In this document: in pieces, positions 25,801 to 39,600 of the stretch
Layout of the letters: each line of letters starts with the position of its first letter
How positions within the stretch are numbered: position 1 is the stretch's first letter
From: Sipunculus nudus
Lineage: Eukaryota > Annelida > Sipuncula > Golfingiida > Sipunculidae
DNA: 64,000 nucleotides
Reading direction: 5' to 3'
NCBI GenBank assembly: GCA_026874595.1
Contig: CM049309.1
Span: 74,010,426 to 74,074,425, forward strand
Notes under the pieces: model-generated
The model's input: only the letters and a program-made list of their open reading frames with translations
Databases searched by the model: none
What the model was told of the DNA's origin: nothing
Position numbers and translations under genes: made by a program

Positions 25801-28800
25801 CATTGCATCAGACTTCAGAAGTTTGATGTATTGGCCTGATATTTTGACCTGTCTATGCATGTTTGATGGCTTTCTCATTCACAAGACAGTTGTCGCCACC
25901 GTTGCACAGTGTATGTGCCTGATTATTTCTCCTGAGGAATTTTGATATATCAACCTGAAATTGGGTATATTTATACATATCGCTTTTTCGTATAAAAGAC
26001 TGGTGGCGCCACCTACAATGATTTTTGTATAGTATATGTACCTGCTTATTTCTCAAGAGGGGATATCAGCCTGAAATCTGGCATATGTATACATCTCTTA
26101 TACCTTCGTCGTATACAAGACATGTAGGCCTACTTGAAAAGTAATGGCCGGGCATTGAAGCATTATACCTTGTATATAAACCATTGCACAGATTCGCATT
26201 AGGCCTGTAGGCCTTGTTTTCAAGAAAGAGAATTTAGAGAAAGAATTAAGCGTAACTGTAGTCCGCTTAAAAGGTGGTCTATTTTGGGTTACAGTAAACC
26301 GATTCCAAGTGCGTGTAGGCGAATCGGTTTCTGGTCAGTGGGGCCAGTTTTGCAACCACTAGACCCAATGTTTCCTGAAAACATCCCCTTTAGGAGAACA
26401 GTAAATCGGATTAACAATCAAAGCCGACAGCAGTATCACTTTTTGCGAACCTGTGAGCTTATGCAATCGCCTGGCGTCGTCCCTCGTCCCTACTTTAACC
26501 TATATTATCTCAAAAACGGCAGCAGCTAGCATCACTTAATTTTTTTCAAAAATCAGTCATCTGGAAAATCTTATGACTGTCAGTGTTGACTTTGATTTTA
26601 CCGGGAAATAGCTAAAATCCTTTAAAAATCTTCTCTGAAACTGTTAAGCCAAATTGTTTTATATTTCACAGAAATAATTCCGGAAACAATCTCTCTGAAG
26701 TTTTCTGTATGCTTCCAGTTCGGTGATTTTTGGCCGAGTTACAGGAAGCTGAACCACAGGCACTTGAATCCCCATTTAGAATAAAGTCTGAGTCATACCA
26801 ATTACAATCTCAGAAATGGCAGGAGCTATCATCACTGGGGGGGGGGGGGGGGGGGGCAACTGCCTTGATCAACTCGACCAGGTCAGCCCAGTGCACATAA
26901 CTCCAGAGAAGTTTGATGTATCAGCCAGAAATTTCGGCATGTCTTCGCATCTTCTATGACTTTCCCGTACACAAGACTGGTGGTTCAACCGACTTTGATC
27001 TTTGCACAGTTATGTTCCTGCTTATTTCTCTGGAGTGATTGAACATATAAGCCGGAAATTGTGCATGTACATACATCTCGGATATTTTTGTCGTGTACAA
27101 CACTGGTGGCGCCACCTGCAATTTTTTTTTGTTGGGTTGCATGCATCTGTGCATATAGCTCAAGATAGGTTTGACGTAACTGGTATTATTTTACGCGCGT
27201 TTATGAAAGTTTTATCCATCAGTGTGGCTGAAACTTTACGCGCGTTTCATAAATACGCGTTAATGTTCAGTCACAGTGATGGTAATCTTTACATGACGCT
27301 ACGAGTGATGAATTAACACAAAAGAAGTGTAAATCTCTCTCTACGGAAACAGGTCAATTGTTGTGTGGCGTTAAAAAAATTGGCTATCTTCCGGTAACCC
27401 GTGGGAAACATACGGTCAGAAATTCAGCAAACACGGAGGGGGCTTTACCAATTAATATGCTGAGTCAAAACGGATTTTTTTTCTCGCTCATTTTAGGTGT
27501 TGTAAGAAAGTACACAAACAAATCTAACGATTAAGGTCATAAGGCGTAGTCAACAAAGAATAAAATATTTGCATTCTCATACAGCTTTATAGTGCGACCT
27601 CCCATACTAGATGTAAAGGACTCTGACGCAGGTCGGAGATAACTGTCTGATTTACATATTTTAGATTGACATCTATAGAAAAAGTATGATCGAGCTTCTA
27701 TATCAGTGAACTATTATAAAGTTACTTGTAGAAAGAGGCGTCATTTTCCTGCCTCCATCAGAACATGCACATTTTCAGTGCATGGAAGATACACGAATAA
27801 ATGCAACAATCCAATCCAAACATAATATAGATGCATTCGGATATATCAACAAAATGCGAACTGATAGAACGTTCCTGTACTTATTCAACACGGTCCAGCG
27901 ATTTTCTGACAACAACACGCGTTCATAGTTAAATACTATATATACTGTGCATGGTCGTGCTTGGGACCCGCATAGTCTCTTGGTGGTTTTCTTGACTGCT
28001 TAGCGTTGGTAATGGGCACCCGAAATTCAGCAGGACGACAGTTCCTCCAGCATCCATCAGGCAAGCCTTCCCCCGTAATATACATTTCATGTTTTTCGTC
28101 CAGTGTTTTTTGGATGGGACACAGAATTGTTGTTGCTGAAGCACAGGCGGGCCAGACCGTGCGTCACACGAGGTATTACTAATAAATCATATTCAGTGAC
28201 GTCAGCAAGTGGACCGGTTGTTAGTGACGGGTCCCCGCCTCATTTCACCCTCTCCTCCCCATTCACTCCATTCCCTCGACTGCTTGCTGCGGTTTTATCC
28301 CAGACAAGGCTCGTAAAATCGAAAACGGACGTGCCAATTACGACGGGCCCGCTTAGCTATGCAGTGACGTCTGCGCTTACGTTGGCCTGCGTTTAGTTCA
28401 AGCCAGTGTGTCAAATGTCGCCCCTGCATCTTATCACTTTCCACACACACAAACATTCTATAGTATTGCTAAGCGGATTTATTGTGTATATAATAACCAG
28501 ATCGGGGCGCGCTGTGTGTCGCAGTTTTCTATTCCAGTTTCGCTTCTTTAATATAGAAATACGTGCTTAAACACGGCAGGATAAGAGCGGGGTAGTTTTA
28601 TGGGACATATAGGAATGCAGTCCCCGGCCAGCCATCACTGTTCTTAATCGGACCCTGGTGGAAGCCGTGAGCGTCATTTAGGTGGAGCGTTACGTGTTAA
28701 TCCGCACCCATCGCGGCGCCAAATCTAATATACTCCATGACATTAAAATGGCTGTAGCGAAGAAAGTATCAAATACTTTATATATACGCGCGTCAATATT

Positions 28801-28970
28801 TATTCCTGTGCCTGCGTGTTGCGGTCCAGGCACGTATAGCATTGCTGATACGCCGGACTGCTATAATATTTAGAGTGATAATTAATTATCGTGTACGTTC
28901 TACTTTGGGTTCTTGCCTCAGTGAGCGTTGCTGCTCACGCCCCACTGGATAATTTGAAAGGTTTCCGTGG

Positions 28971-29051
<81 letters not shown>

Positions 29052-29949
29052 CCTTATTATATGCTTGTTCTTTTAAAATTCGAGTTTGCTTTGCCTCAAC
29101 ATAGAATCATTGCAAGGATAACATTTAGGATAATTGATTGCGAGTAAGGGTTTGTAGGTGTATTTGTTTGTGGAATTCTCATATCGGCAAATGATGTTTT
29201 CTATGCAGGTTTAAATAGTTTACATGCATGCAACGATACGGTTGTTATCGTTAAGCCAGAAAATGTACATAAAAATGATGTTCAGAAAATTGATAGACTG
29301 AATTTTTAAAGACTGAATTAAAAAAAATTGAAAGCGAAGGACTTTTCAAAGGGATGAGGTGGGTGCTGTGGTTTAAAGCTGAAAACAAAAGCTGGAACGG
29401 AGGAAGCCCTACCGGATATTGTAATTCACTTAATTATGCATGGTATATGTTAATATAAGCGGACTGATATTGACACTTCCATTATTAAAACGTTTCGCAA
29501 CTGTGATATAAGCATAACCGCTATATGTGTTATTTAAACTTTGACGTATACATGTCCGTATCAGTTATATTGATGTGAACACGACACCAGTTTTACATTT
29601 AAGTCAGTTCATGTGGGTAAGCTCAATGATATAGAAATTGCTGCACTTGTGGAATATGAGTTTCGTCGGAATAAAAAGCAACATGGGAGAAAGAGAAGAA
29701 AAGAATACGGCTTGGAATCAAAAGAAAAGTTAAAACGCGTTTGGAAAACCTTGAGCGACTTTATTTTCATAACTAAAAGTCAAGGCGGCCAAGGAATATT
29801 TCGCTTTACGTTTCTCATTTCTGTATATTTAACTCGATGTTTTACAGAAACACTTCCCATTTTTATGAGGAATTTACAATGGGTAAATATCTTTTTGAAG
29901 TTCATGCGACTGTATTCCTATATTTGCGCTATATATACCATGCATAATG

Positions 29950-29984
<35 letters not shown>

Positions 29985-32900
29985 TTTGCCATTTGATTAT
30001 ATCGAGTATTGGTCGTTTTCTTTCATAATCGATTAAATCGATTGCAATTTTGCACAATCGATCAAAACGAGTATATATGAACATCCAAATAAACCATGTA
30101 ATTCAGAAAAAAAAATTATTGATTCAGAGAAATAAGAAAGAATGGGCGCAAAACAGCGGCCAGCGTTAAACTGAAACATGTGCAAGGAATATGTTTCAAC
30201 AACCCGGCCATTACCTTGCTCTCTTAGCGTGATGCACAAGTTAGACTGAATTGTGTCTCGCAATATTTTATGTATAGTTCTATACAACATATTTCGCCGT
30301 TATATAGATGGTACATAAAATGATCGATTAATAATCGGTGGTTTTTTATCTTTCAGTCATCGAATATGATTTTATAACCGATTCCTACCACTAATATATA
30401 GTTTATAAGTTTCGCTATATAATTCTACAAATCTATTGTGTAAGATGCAAGTTGTATGATATATATCAAACGTATCGCACAAATTTGGTCTCTGAGGAAG
30501 CATGCATGTTATTCTTCGTATAGAGAAATGTTACTTTCGAGTTTCGGCTCGGGTACTCTGCAATCGGTTACTTTTAAAATGTCGATTTTTTAATTTTAGA
30601 CTGAAAAAAAACTTAAGGAAATTAGAGTATCGGATTTTTTATTAAACAAAAAGTCTAAGTGTCTCAACTCAATTAGACAAATCAGGAATAATCATTCTAA
30701 GCTCTCACAACCTATAGATTAGTTAAAGTTTTAGATGGAAGAAGAATCGCTATATAGCATTAGTGGTTGGATTATGATTTTAAAACGTGTTTGAAAATTG
30801 TAAGAAATAAAGCGGCCTGTGATCCACTTTTATACGGGACTTATTATAGTATACTCACTGTCCGTCCGTCCGTTCGTTAACTTTTATTGTCACCGCGATA
30901 ACTTAAAAGGACTTCGATGGATTTTTACATAACTACTTCTTAAAAGTTTATCTCGCCCGAGTTAGATTCCCGGGAAAATCCATGCATATATAATGAGGTC
31001 ATTGCTCACCATACTTTGGTGGCGCCGTGATGACTTACTAAAAATCTTATGGATATATTAATTAAACTCGTTATAAATATTAACCAATATAGTTTCTCAC
31101 CTGAATTTAATTATCGGCAAAATTCACGCATATTTAATGACGTCAAAGGTCACAAAACATGCCGGGCTTATTATGCACGTTTCTGGTGCTCTTGTTAATT
31201 GATCTTATATCTAATTAATATATATATATATATATATCTTGCAGCTACCTTAGTTGTTACATTTGAACAGTTGAAGGGGCCGTTGCCAATCGACCAGCAA
31301 CTACACACTTGAATCCGTATATATTTCGTAATTCCAGGGTCAACGCCGTTGTACACACGAGCAGACGACAGTGCCCGGCGTCGGTATATAAATAAAGACA
31401 AAATGAATCATGACGTTAGGGTCTAAAGAACTGATGCCCTTCACTTCAAATAAGGGAATTCCAGTTTCCACTCTCTGTCTCTCTGTTCTTCTCCGCATGT
31501 GAATATAAAAGAAATCAAATAAATGTATGCTATTCGCATTTATTCTTGTCAGCCTTCGTTAATCTATATATCACTCTTTTTGTCCTCCGTGCAAGCCGCA
31601 TTTGTTAACCAGATATATACAGTCGCCAAGCGATTACTGGAAGCTTTAGGTATACGGTCAAGGTAAAAAATAGTTCAGGTGAAAACCTGCGACCTATAGG
31701 ACTAATATTGTGCCCAGATGTCAGCTTTTGAAAAAAAGCCATTTTGGAGATCTGGCGCAAACAAAATGACAATGAAAGAAAAAAAAATGAAATCGACGGT
31801 TTTGCATATAATTCGGGAGGTTGGGGGGGGGGGGGGGAGTGTAGATTTTCGCGTAAAAAAGAATTTCAACAGCAATAGTTCTCTGTAACCGATTTATAAA
31901 AAAAGGTAGAAGAAATGGTAACCCGATAGACTATTTTCAAAACTGAACTAATCCATGGTGTAACAGATCGGTTATTAGAATATAAACGTGATGATTTATA
32001 AATGCGGACTCTAGTCATTTAAAGACTTAAACATTAACTTAACATTGATTATTGTTTTTCGCCAGTTTGTTTATATAATATTTTTCTGTCATGGTATACC
32101 CTCGGAAGTAAAAAAGAGCCAGTTTATTATAAAAGAGAAAAAAAAATTCTGACGATCTGTTTCTTCATCTCTTAGATTGTGTGTTTGCGACATGCAAACA
32201 TTTAAAACCCTCAAAAGTAAATTCATTAGAAATACAGTGGGACTGATAGAGCGCATACCTCCGCCAAGACAGAACAAGCCTATTGGATCCGCTCATTTAT
32301 TCGTATCCGTAACAATCAAGGAAACAGACTTTCAAACACTTAAGTGAAAAATTAAGCTTATTGTTGAAATAATAATTCGACCTATATTTACTCAGATGTT
32401 TCCATGTATATGTTAATGTAATAATTTTGAAAAGTGTCGATGTGAGTTTAGTATTACAACCGCTAAGGCCGTACGCTGATTCACATAACCATTTTTAAAA
32501 TTAAGCAAGTATGTAAAGCTAGTGTAAGGGTAGATACGTCTGATCATCTTGATAGTAATGTGAAATTTATATATCTTTCTTTACACATTGATCTTATATT
32601 GCGTTCGTTCCATGGCCCAAGTCAGATTAACATGTGGTTTTATCGTCGAGTAGCACTGTGGGACGCCGTTTCACTTGGGGGGAGGCTGTGTTTACCAAGT
32701 AAATTGGATCGCGTGCAGGCTCCGTAGTTCCAGCAAGCGTACTTATTCCAGGCGATATAATAATGTGTAATCGTGAAAGCACACACCAGGATGTGATGTA
32801 TGGACGTACAGTTCGATATGGTATACATTTTAGGCGCCGCCCAGTGGTGTACTATATAGCATACCTATATAGGTCGGCCGCAGAAGAATAAAGCCCCATG

Positions 32901-33326
32901 CAGGCTTTTACGTTAGATGTATATACGACCTGTGCACTCAAAGAGCTGACTAGCTGACCCGTCATGTTCAGTGAACTACTCAAATACATACGGATATATA
33001 TAACGGGTCATGATGATACGTATACCTGTATATGTTGGTTTACGGACTTTATACGTGTCCGGGTCGCGTCAGAGTAGTACACCACAGTACACATGCAAAT
33101 ACTTCTCCAAATGATAAAAACTTGACAGCCCTCATGCGGGGTTTTATCAACAGTCATCCTATGTGGGTGGTAAAATGAACTGAGACTTCCCAACGAATAA
33201 CGATGTACTAATTTTAGAAAATGTCTGTTAACATATCAGGAGCTTTTAACAGGATAAATGTTAGTATGTTACTTGTAAACAGGAAAGTGCATGATTGTAT
33301 CCGTGTCCGGCTGAAAATGACTTCTG

Positions 33327-33403
<77 letters not shown>

Positions 33404-33642
33404 CCTTTCCACTTGTTAACTGATACAGAAAATGTTATTAATCAAACCATTTCCGGTGAATACTGGTGGCAGCCGGCACAGGCGCTGGTTTCTGTAAATG
33501 AGTCTAAACGTATTGACACTGCCCTTGTATGGTTTATGATCACGCATCAATTTTGGATTTGCGTGTCCCAGGGAGAGGTCATTGATCGATTATATATTGC
33601 AGGTAGACACGGAATAATGTTGATAAAAAAATCTGTTGCTGT

Positions 33643-33688
<46 letters not shown>

Positions 33689-36600
33689 TCCGTTTAATTA
33701 TTGTTGCATCTTACATAATTTCAAAGTACAAAACAGATAAAGACAAATGGCTGCAGAATTATACATGTCAATTATGTCTTTGTAAGAATCAAAGTGAGTG
33801 TAAATCTTGGTCAGCTTTTGAATCACGTGGTGTTTTTATCTTAAATAAAACTATGAGATTCAATGGGTATATTTATCAAGGTCTTCAGACAGCTTTTATG
33901 TGCGATTTACTTCTTAGGAATCTAAAAAAAATCTTAACAGGTGACGAGAGACAACAGATTACAGTCAGAGACATTGGGTTTTTTTTTTTCGATGTATAAC
34001 TTTAAGTGGTATCTGATTTTTTTTTCGGTATACATCTTAATGCGTTCCCAAAGATATAAAGAAAATATGTATGGGTCCGCGTTAAACTGACGTATATTAG
34101 ACTGCCGCATGAAATACGTATACATTTAGACCGCACTTAATCTAAATATATGCAAAAAAGGGTTATAGAGCAGGGTTTTTCAAAAGACACAAAATTCCTC
34201 AATTGATCATCGATGTGTTGCCGGGCACACGAAGAATGTTTTTTGTCAGTTTTAGGTTTAAAGGAACATGGTATTAAGAAAACCTTCATGAGTCGTTGGG
34301 TTTGGTGCGTTTATTGATTTTTGTCGGGGATGTAGACAGAACGCTTTGACATTGGCTTTTGCCTATTGCACCGCAGTGATACAGCCTCCGTCCCTGGAGA
34401 GGGTAACAGAGACTGTCATAGATCTAGGGTATCAGAGATGTTGGTAAAACACGCGTTATGGTCAGATGCACTTGTTACCTGCGGAACATGGTGGCGGATT
34501 TGATCAGCAGGTTGCCAGATCCGCTGACAAATAATTCTATAAACAATTCGAAAAGAGCCGAGGCGGAAACAAGTAACTGCAGTATGTATAAATCGTGGTA
34601 CAGGAATTTACACATAAGGTATATACTGGGGATAAATTAGAATACCAGTGAACTGTTGTAGTGTGATACAAGCTTGTCTCAAAATGTTCGTGCAGAATCA
34701 GTCGATGAATAATGTGGGTGAATCAAGTGATAAATATTCAAGATTTATATATGCAGGCTATTGGTTCACATGACTGTCTGGAAGCTTATATTGGTAAATA
34801 TAATAATTAAAATTAATAGCTATGCCTCTTTTTTTGTTCAATTTCAGAGACTCAAAAAGTCGTTACCCGACTACGAGACGGAACCAGCCAATAAGACGCC
34901 AAGAAAAGAATCCTCAAGCCCAACTGATCTACAAAGCATCACTGTTGCGCCAATCATCATACAAACGCCACCAGCCATGAACGGGGACAAGCCCCGGTGT
35001 GACTTCTGTCAGTTGACAGCAGATCGTAATCCCCAGGGACTGGTGGAAGATCTTCTTGTATGCAAAGACTGTCAGGCAAAAGGTAGGCTTCATTGTATGC
35101 CCTTTAGAGAGGTGCTGTATGTTCCTGAAAATTTTGGTTAGTCTCCTGCAACAATATGTTAAAGGGGAAGTTGAAAAACTAGAAAGGTAAAATGGCCTCC
35201 GCTTCCTTTAGCCGCAAATCAGTCAATTTAAGGGATTTTTCAAAATGTATAATTTGAGAATTTTATCAGTTATATGTTTTGCCTTATAAGTAAGGTATTC
35301 TGAATTGTATCCCCTTTGATATCCTATAAATATTCGTACATCATGAAAAACAGCAATGTGGAAATGATTATGTTTAAAGTTAACGTTTCGGCTCTGATAC
35401 CATATTCGGTAAAAGCACTTTTGCAACCGTTTATATGAACAGGTATTTGTAATTACGAATTGTACCAAAGTTCTCGAGACAAGTCCTACTTGCCTTGAGG
35501 ATCCCCATAATATATTCATCCATTATGAATATGATCTTCTATTTCCTTCCAAGAGGTGTGGAACGTTAAGAGAAAAAAAAACTAAATTCAAAATAAAAAA
35601 AATGATTGATCAAAAATTAAATTCTAATTTTTGCATTGAAATTTGTTAAAATATAGAGAAACAGGCTAAAGGGGAATCCCCCTCTCACTCCTAAAGATTA
35701 GTCTCTGACAATTTAGTATGCATTAAATTAACAGTAAGCAATGTATTAGTTATAGAAATCGCCATTAGATTTGAGTATATTACTATGGTGATTATCGCCA
35801 AAAATCAAGGGTTAACGGTTGGTGGAAAGGACGGTATTATATAACACGCTATTCAAAGCACAGCTGCAGGCTTACAGTGTCAGCAACTAAAGAAATTTGT
35901 ATTTATATCAGTAATGTCTAGCCAGACGCTGAAATACATTTCTTTTTAGATTTATTAATTTGTTAGTGTCAAATATAATTGTCAATAGAATGGCAGGTCT
36001 AAAAATAGCGCACTTTTAAAAAATATTCTTTTTTTTTATTAATTTTGAAATATCCTATGAAAATGAAACTAACCAAATTATTTCCCACCAGCATGAACAC
36101 GTAAGCTGGTACCCTAATCATTGTACACGTATGGACGTTTTGTTCCAGCTCACCCATCATGTATGGATTATTCCAATGACCTCGCCCGACGTGCCAGGAA
36201 CTCGCCTTGGCAGTGCATCGACTGTAAAACATGCTACGTCTGTTCGGACTCAGGTGACCCGGTAAGTCTTCTCATAATGCTCTGTGAACAGGAGGTATTG
36301 TTGACGTATTACTCTTGGGATATTTGCCAAAAGTCCAACCTTCCAGCTATTTATGAAAGACCGTTTGAACGCCTTATTAATAAAACTGATAATTTCCGGA
36401 AAATAAAGAAAATGATAATATTTACAATTAAGAGTGATAATAAGATTATAGTGGTAATATAAAAAGGATTTGATTATGTGACCAAATAAAAACATGAGAG
36501 TAGAGCGTCGATAATCCGTAAAGCTCGGGGATCGTTCAGATTAACGATTTTGCATGATATTGCACCAAGATAAAACATGATTGTCAACCTGCCAGCGAGT

Positions 36601-39600
36601 ACCGAAAGTCACAAGATACTAACAGACAAAAATTAATTAAGCTAGCCTAATCCACGGTAACGTAAGCATGGTTATTTGCATATATTTTTTCCAGTCGACA
36701 TATTTGATCAAAACAAATACCTGGTTCATGTAATGCTTAGTCCCCATAAAAACTTAAGTGACTTGCCGTGACAGACGTTCATGAAAACAAGTTTTGATTG
36801 AAATATATTTACAAAAGAACGCAGTTGAAAAGTGAATAATAATTTAATAATCCTTTCTGTTCAATTTTATTAATTCACTTTTTTCAACAGGAATCGTAGA
36901 TGCACGCAGTTTTACACACCTGCCACTTGCGGTCGGTTGCACTATTTATTTTAGGATTATTTATCACCCTTTTAACTATTGTGCTTTTGCTGTGAATTGT
37001 GCTGTGAATGTCTTATTTCAACATTTCCGCACATTTTTTCATTTTTCAGAATTCGGATAAACGATCAAATATCGGTTCTCAAGATCGTATTTCGAATACA
37101 TTTTTTTATAAACGATGTTCGGATAAACGACGCTCTACTGTGCAGTGCAGTTGTGAACAATTCAAAATGTTTCAGTATTATTAAAATCGTCGTGAAAAGA
37201 TGGTTTTGTTGAAAGATCGTAATGAGGACAGACGCCTCGTACAAATAGAGAAAAAAATCGCACAGATTCTTTGTGAATTTGTTTAAATACTTTACACTCG
37301 CCAGTGAGTCTCCTCTTGGTCATGTGTCATTTAAATGTGTCTAGGGTCATGCAGACGTTTTTCTCTCCCACAGGATGCAATGCTGTTCTGTGATGCATGT
37401 GATAAAGGATATCACATGACCTGCCACGAACCGGAAGTCATGGAAAAACCTCATGGCAAGTTGATATACTCTTAGTCTTTCCATGTTACATTGATGTTTC
37501 TCAGTAGTGTAGAACTGATGAAGACGGATAAAAAAAACTAATTTTCTAAACGGGATCTTAAATATCGTTCCAAGATGTTAATCTTTTAAGACTCAGAATT
37601 GTCATTTTTAATGTTATCTTATTTTCTGTCGTGTTTTTAAGTGAAGAACTGTCCTTTCAGCCAGGGAAAGTTAGATACGAAAATATTTCCTATTATGATG
37701 TACATTTTATCAGATCGGTTTTTATTATATGTTATATGAAATTGTTCATATTTACTGTCAAGTTACAGTACAGTTGACACACATCATACCCATTAGACAT
37801 TGTTTATTTTAAAAATAGGAAGCTTTAAATATGTGTACAGTTTGCTTAAGCATTAGAGTGTTTTATATACTTTATGTTATACAGGAAAGTGGATATGTAA
37901 ACAGTGCATGGAGGAACTTGGTATAGAAGAAGAAGAGTTTCAGAAAGAGGATACAGAGGACAACCAGAGCCTCATGGAGACCAATACTACAGGTAAGATT
38001 AGAGCTGTAACGATTCACCAAAACATGGAGATACAAAGTCAAATATTTTATCGGTATAATCAGGTGTCCATCTATCGATAAGTTAATGATATACAAAGTC
38101 CGTATGGAAAGATAACAAAGTTGAAACAGTTGTAAAAGGGGAGAAAAACATTATCTATAGAAGACTATGATAAAATAATAAATAACGAAATAAAAAAAAG
38201 ACAAAGCAAAACGGCTCTATATATATATATATCCTTATGTTCCAGTAAAGATAAAATTGATATTAACACAGAAGTAGAAAATATTAGCGGGGAAACGAAA
38301 AGACAGTAACGAATAAAGGAATGAGGGGACGAAGAAAGCATGATAGAAATTACATTCGTAGCTATAAAGAAAAGCCAGTGAAAACAATGCGGTAGGAGTA
38401 TACCATAAGTATAGGTAATAAACATGTTCATAACAATGAAATAACACCGGTGGAAAAGTGATAATAACACCTGCATCTTCCATAGAAACAAACCGCGAAG
38501 TTTAAATTTAATAATAAAGAGCAGTGAAAATCAGAGCTCTAAAAAATCACAGGCGTATTAAGGATATTCAGCTTCGTTTAAGTATGTTACTGATATGAAT
38601 GTTCATTAAACAGTCTTCTTTTCTGGATGAAAGAATGATGTCACTAGGATATAAATAGTGTAAGTTATTTGCACAATAGTTGAAAATTATTTTATTTAGC
38701 AACAGCATTTAAAATATGTTAAAAAAGATTAAAATCTCCTACCTTGAACTACCAAGGGCTCCCAACGACTCCTAGATTTCCTATATATTAGTATATTTTT
38801 CTATGAAAACTGTCTCCATATTTCCATTATGTAGGCCAAAATCTTCTGTATTTTTTCCTTGTTTCTTTTCACTGCAAAATACGTTTCCGATATAAGTGTT
38901 CATACTGATTATTTATTGTTATATGGGTTTGCTGTTATTGAAAACATATTTTGTAGAACTGTTTATTTAAGTGTTTCGGTCAAACTAGTGCAGCTATCTA
39001 AACCAAAACAGACTTTTATTGGAGAATTGATTGTCATGATAAGTAACCAAGAAAACACAAATGTGCAGTGACAACTCCTAAATTGTTTCCTAAACTTCTG
39101 GCCAAAAATTCCTACAAATTCCTCTATATAGTCCTCAAGCACTCCTATAAATTTCTTTAATTCTTCATGAGCCTGTTGGGAGCCCTGCTACCTGATAAAT
39201 CACGGTACCAAGGGTTAATTGTGGTTTACACCTCTTCATATCAGTGAATATTTTGTAACACTGTCTGTATCTCTTCAGATCTGGATGGAACAAGTTGTCT
39301 TCCAACGCCACGTGAATCTCCAGTGCCATTCCAAGCTGATGAGATCAAAACTGATGTCAGGTGATTCAAGATAAAAAGATGTTTAACATTGGTGTGAATT
39401 TGCATTGACCAAGTTAAGATGATTGCATTGTATGTCAAGCAAACACTGGTTATATGGGAAAAAATGAAAATTAAATCAGACAGCAGAGTTTGAACAAGTT
39501 TACAATATCATGGCTAGTGAATTATGTTTATATTTTTATATTGTCAGTCATACATGTAAGTAATATGTATAAATAAAAAAGAATCCCCCAAAAATAAATC

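Noticed and set aside
29613-29984. Lys/Arg-rich frame ([13 protein letters not shown]) in intron 1
   Set aside because: Briefly considered as a transposase or DNA-binding piece, but no defined motif is present and it runs into a TA microsatellite.
33221-33697. 158-codon plus-strand frame
   Set aside because: Held open by a (TA)n run in the middle and a CA/TA run at the end; the unique part matches no domain I know and lacks splice context.
34980-36260. KAT6 (MOZ/MORF) histone acetyltransferase gene
   Set aside because: The double PHD finger suggests it, but no MYST domain follows; the reading frame continues into a SAM domain and stop.
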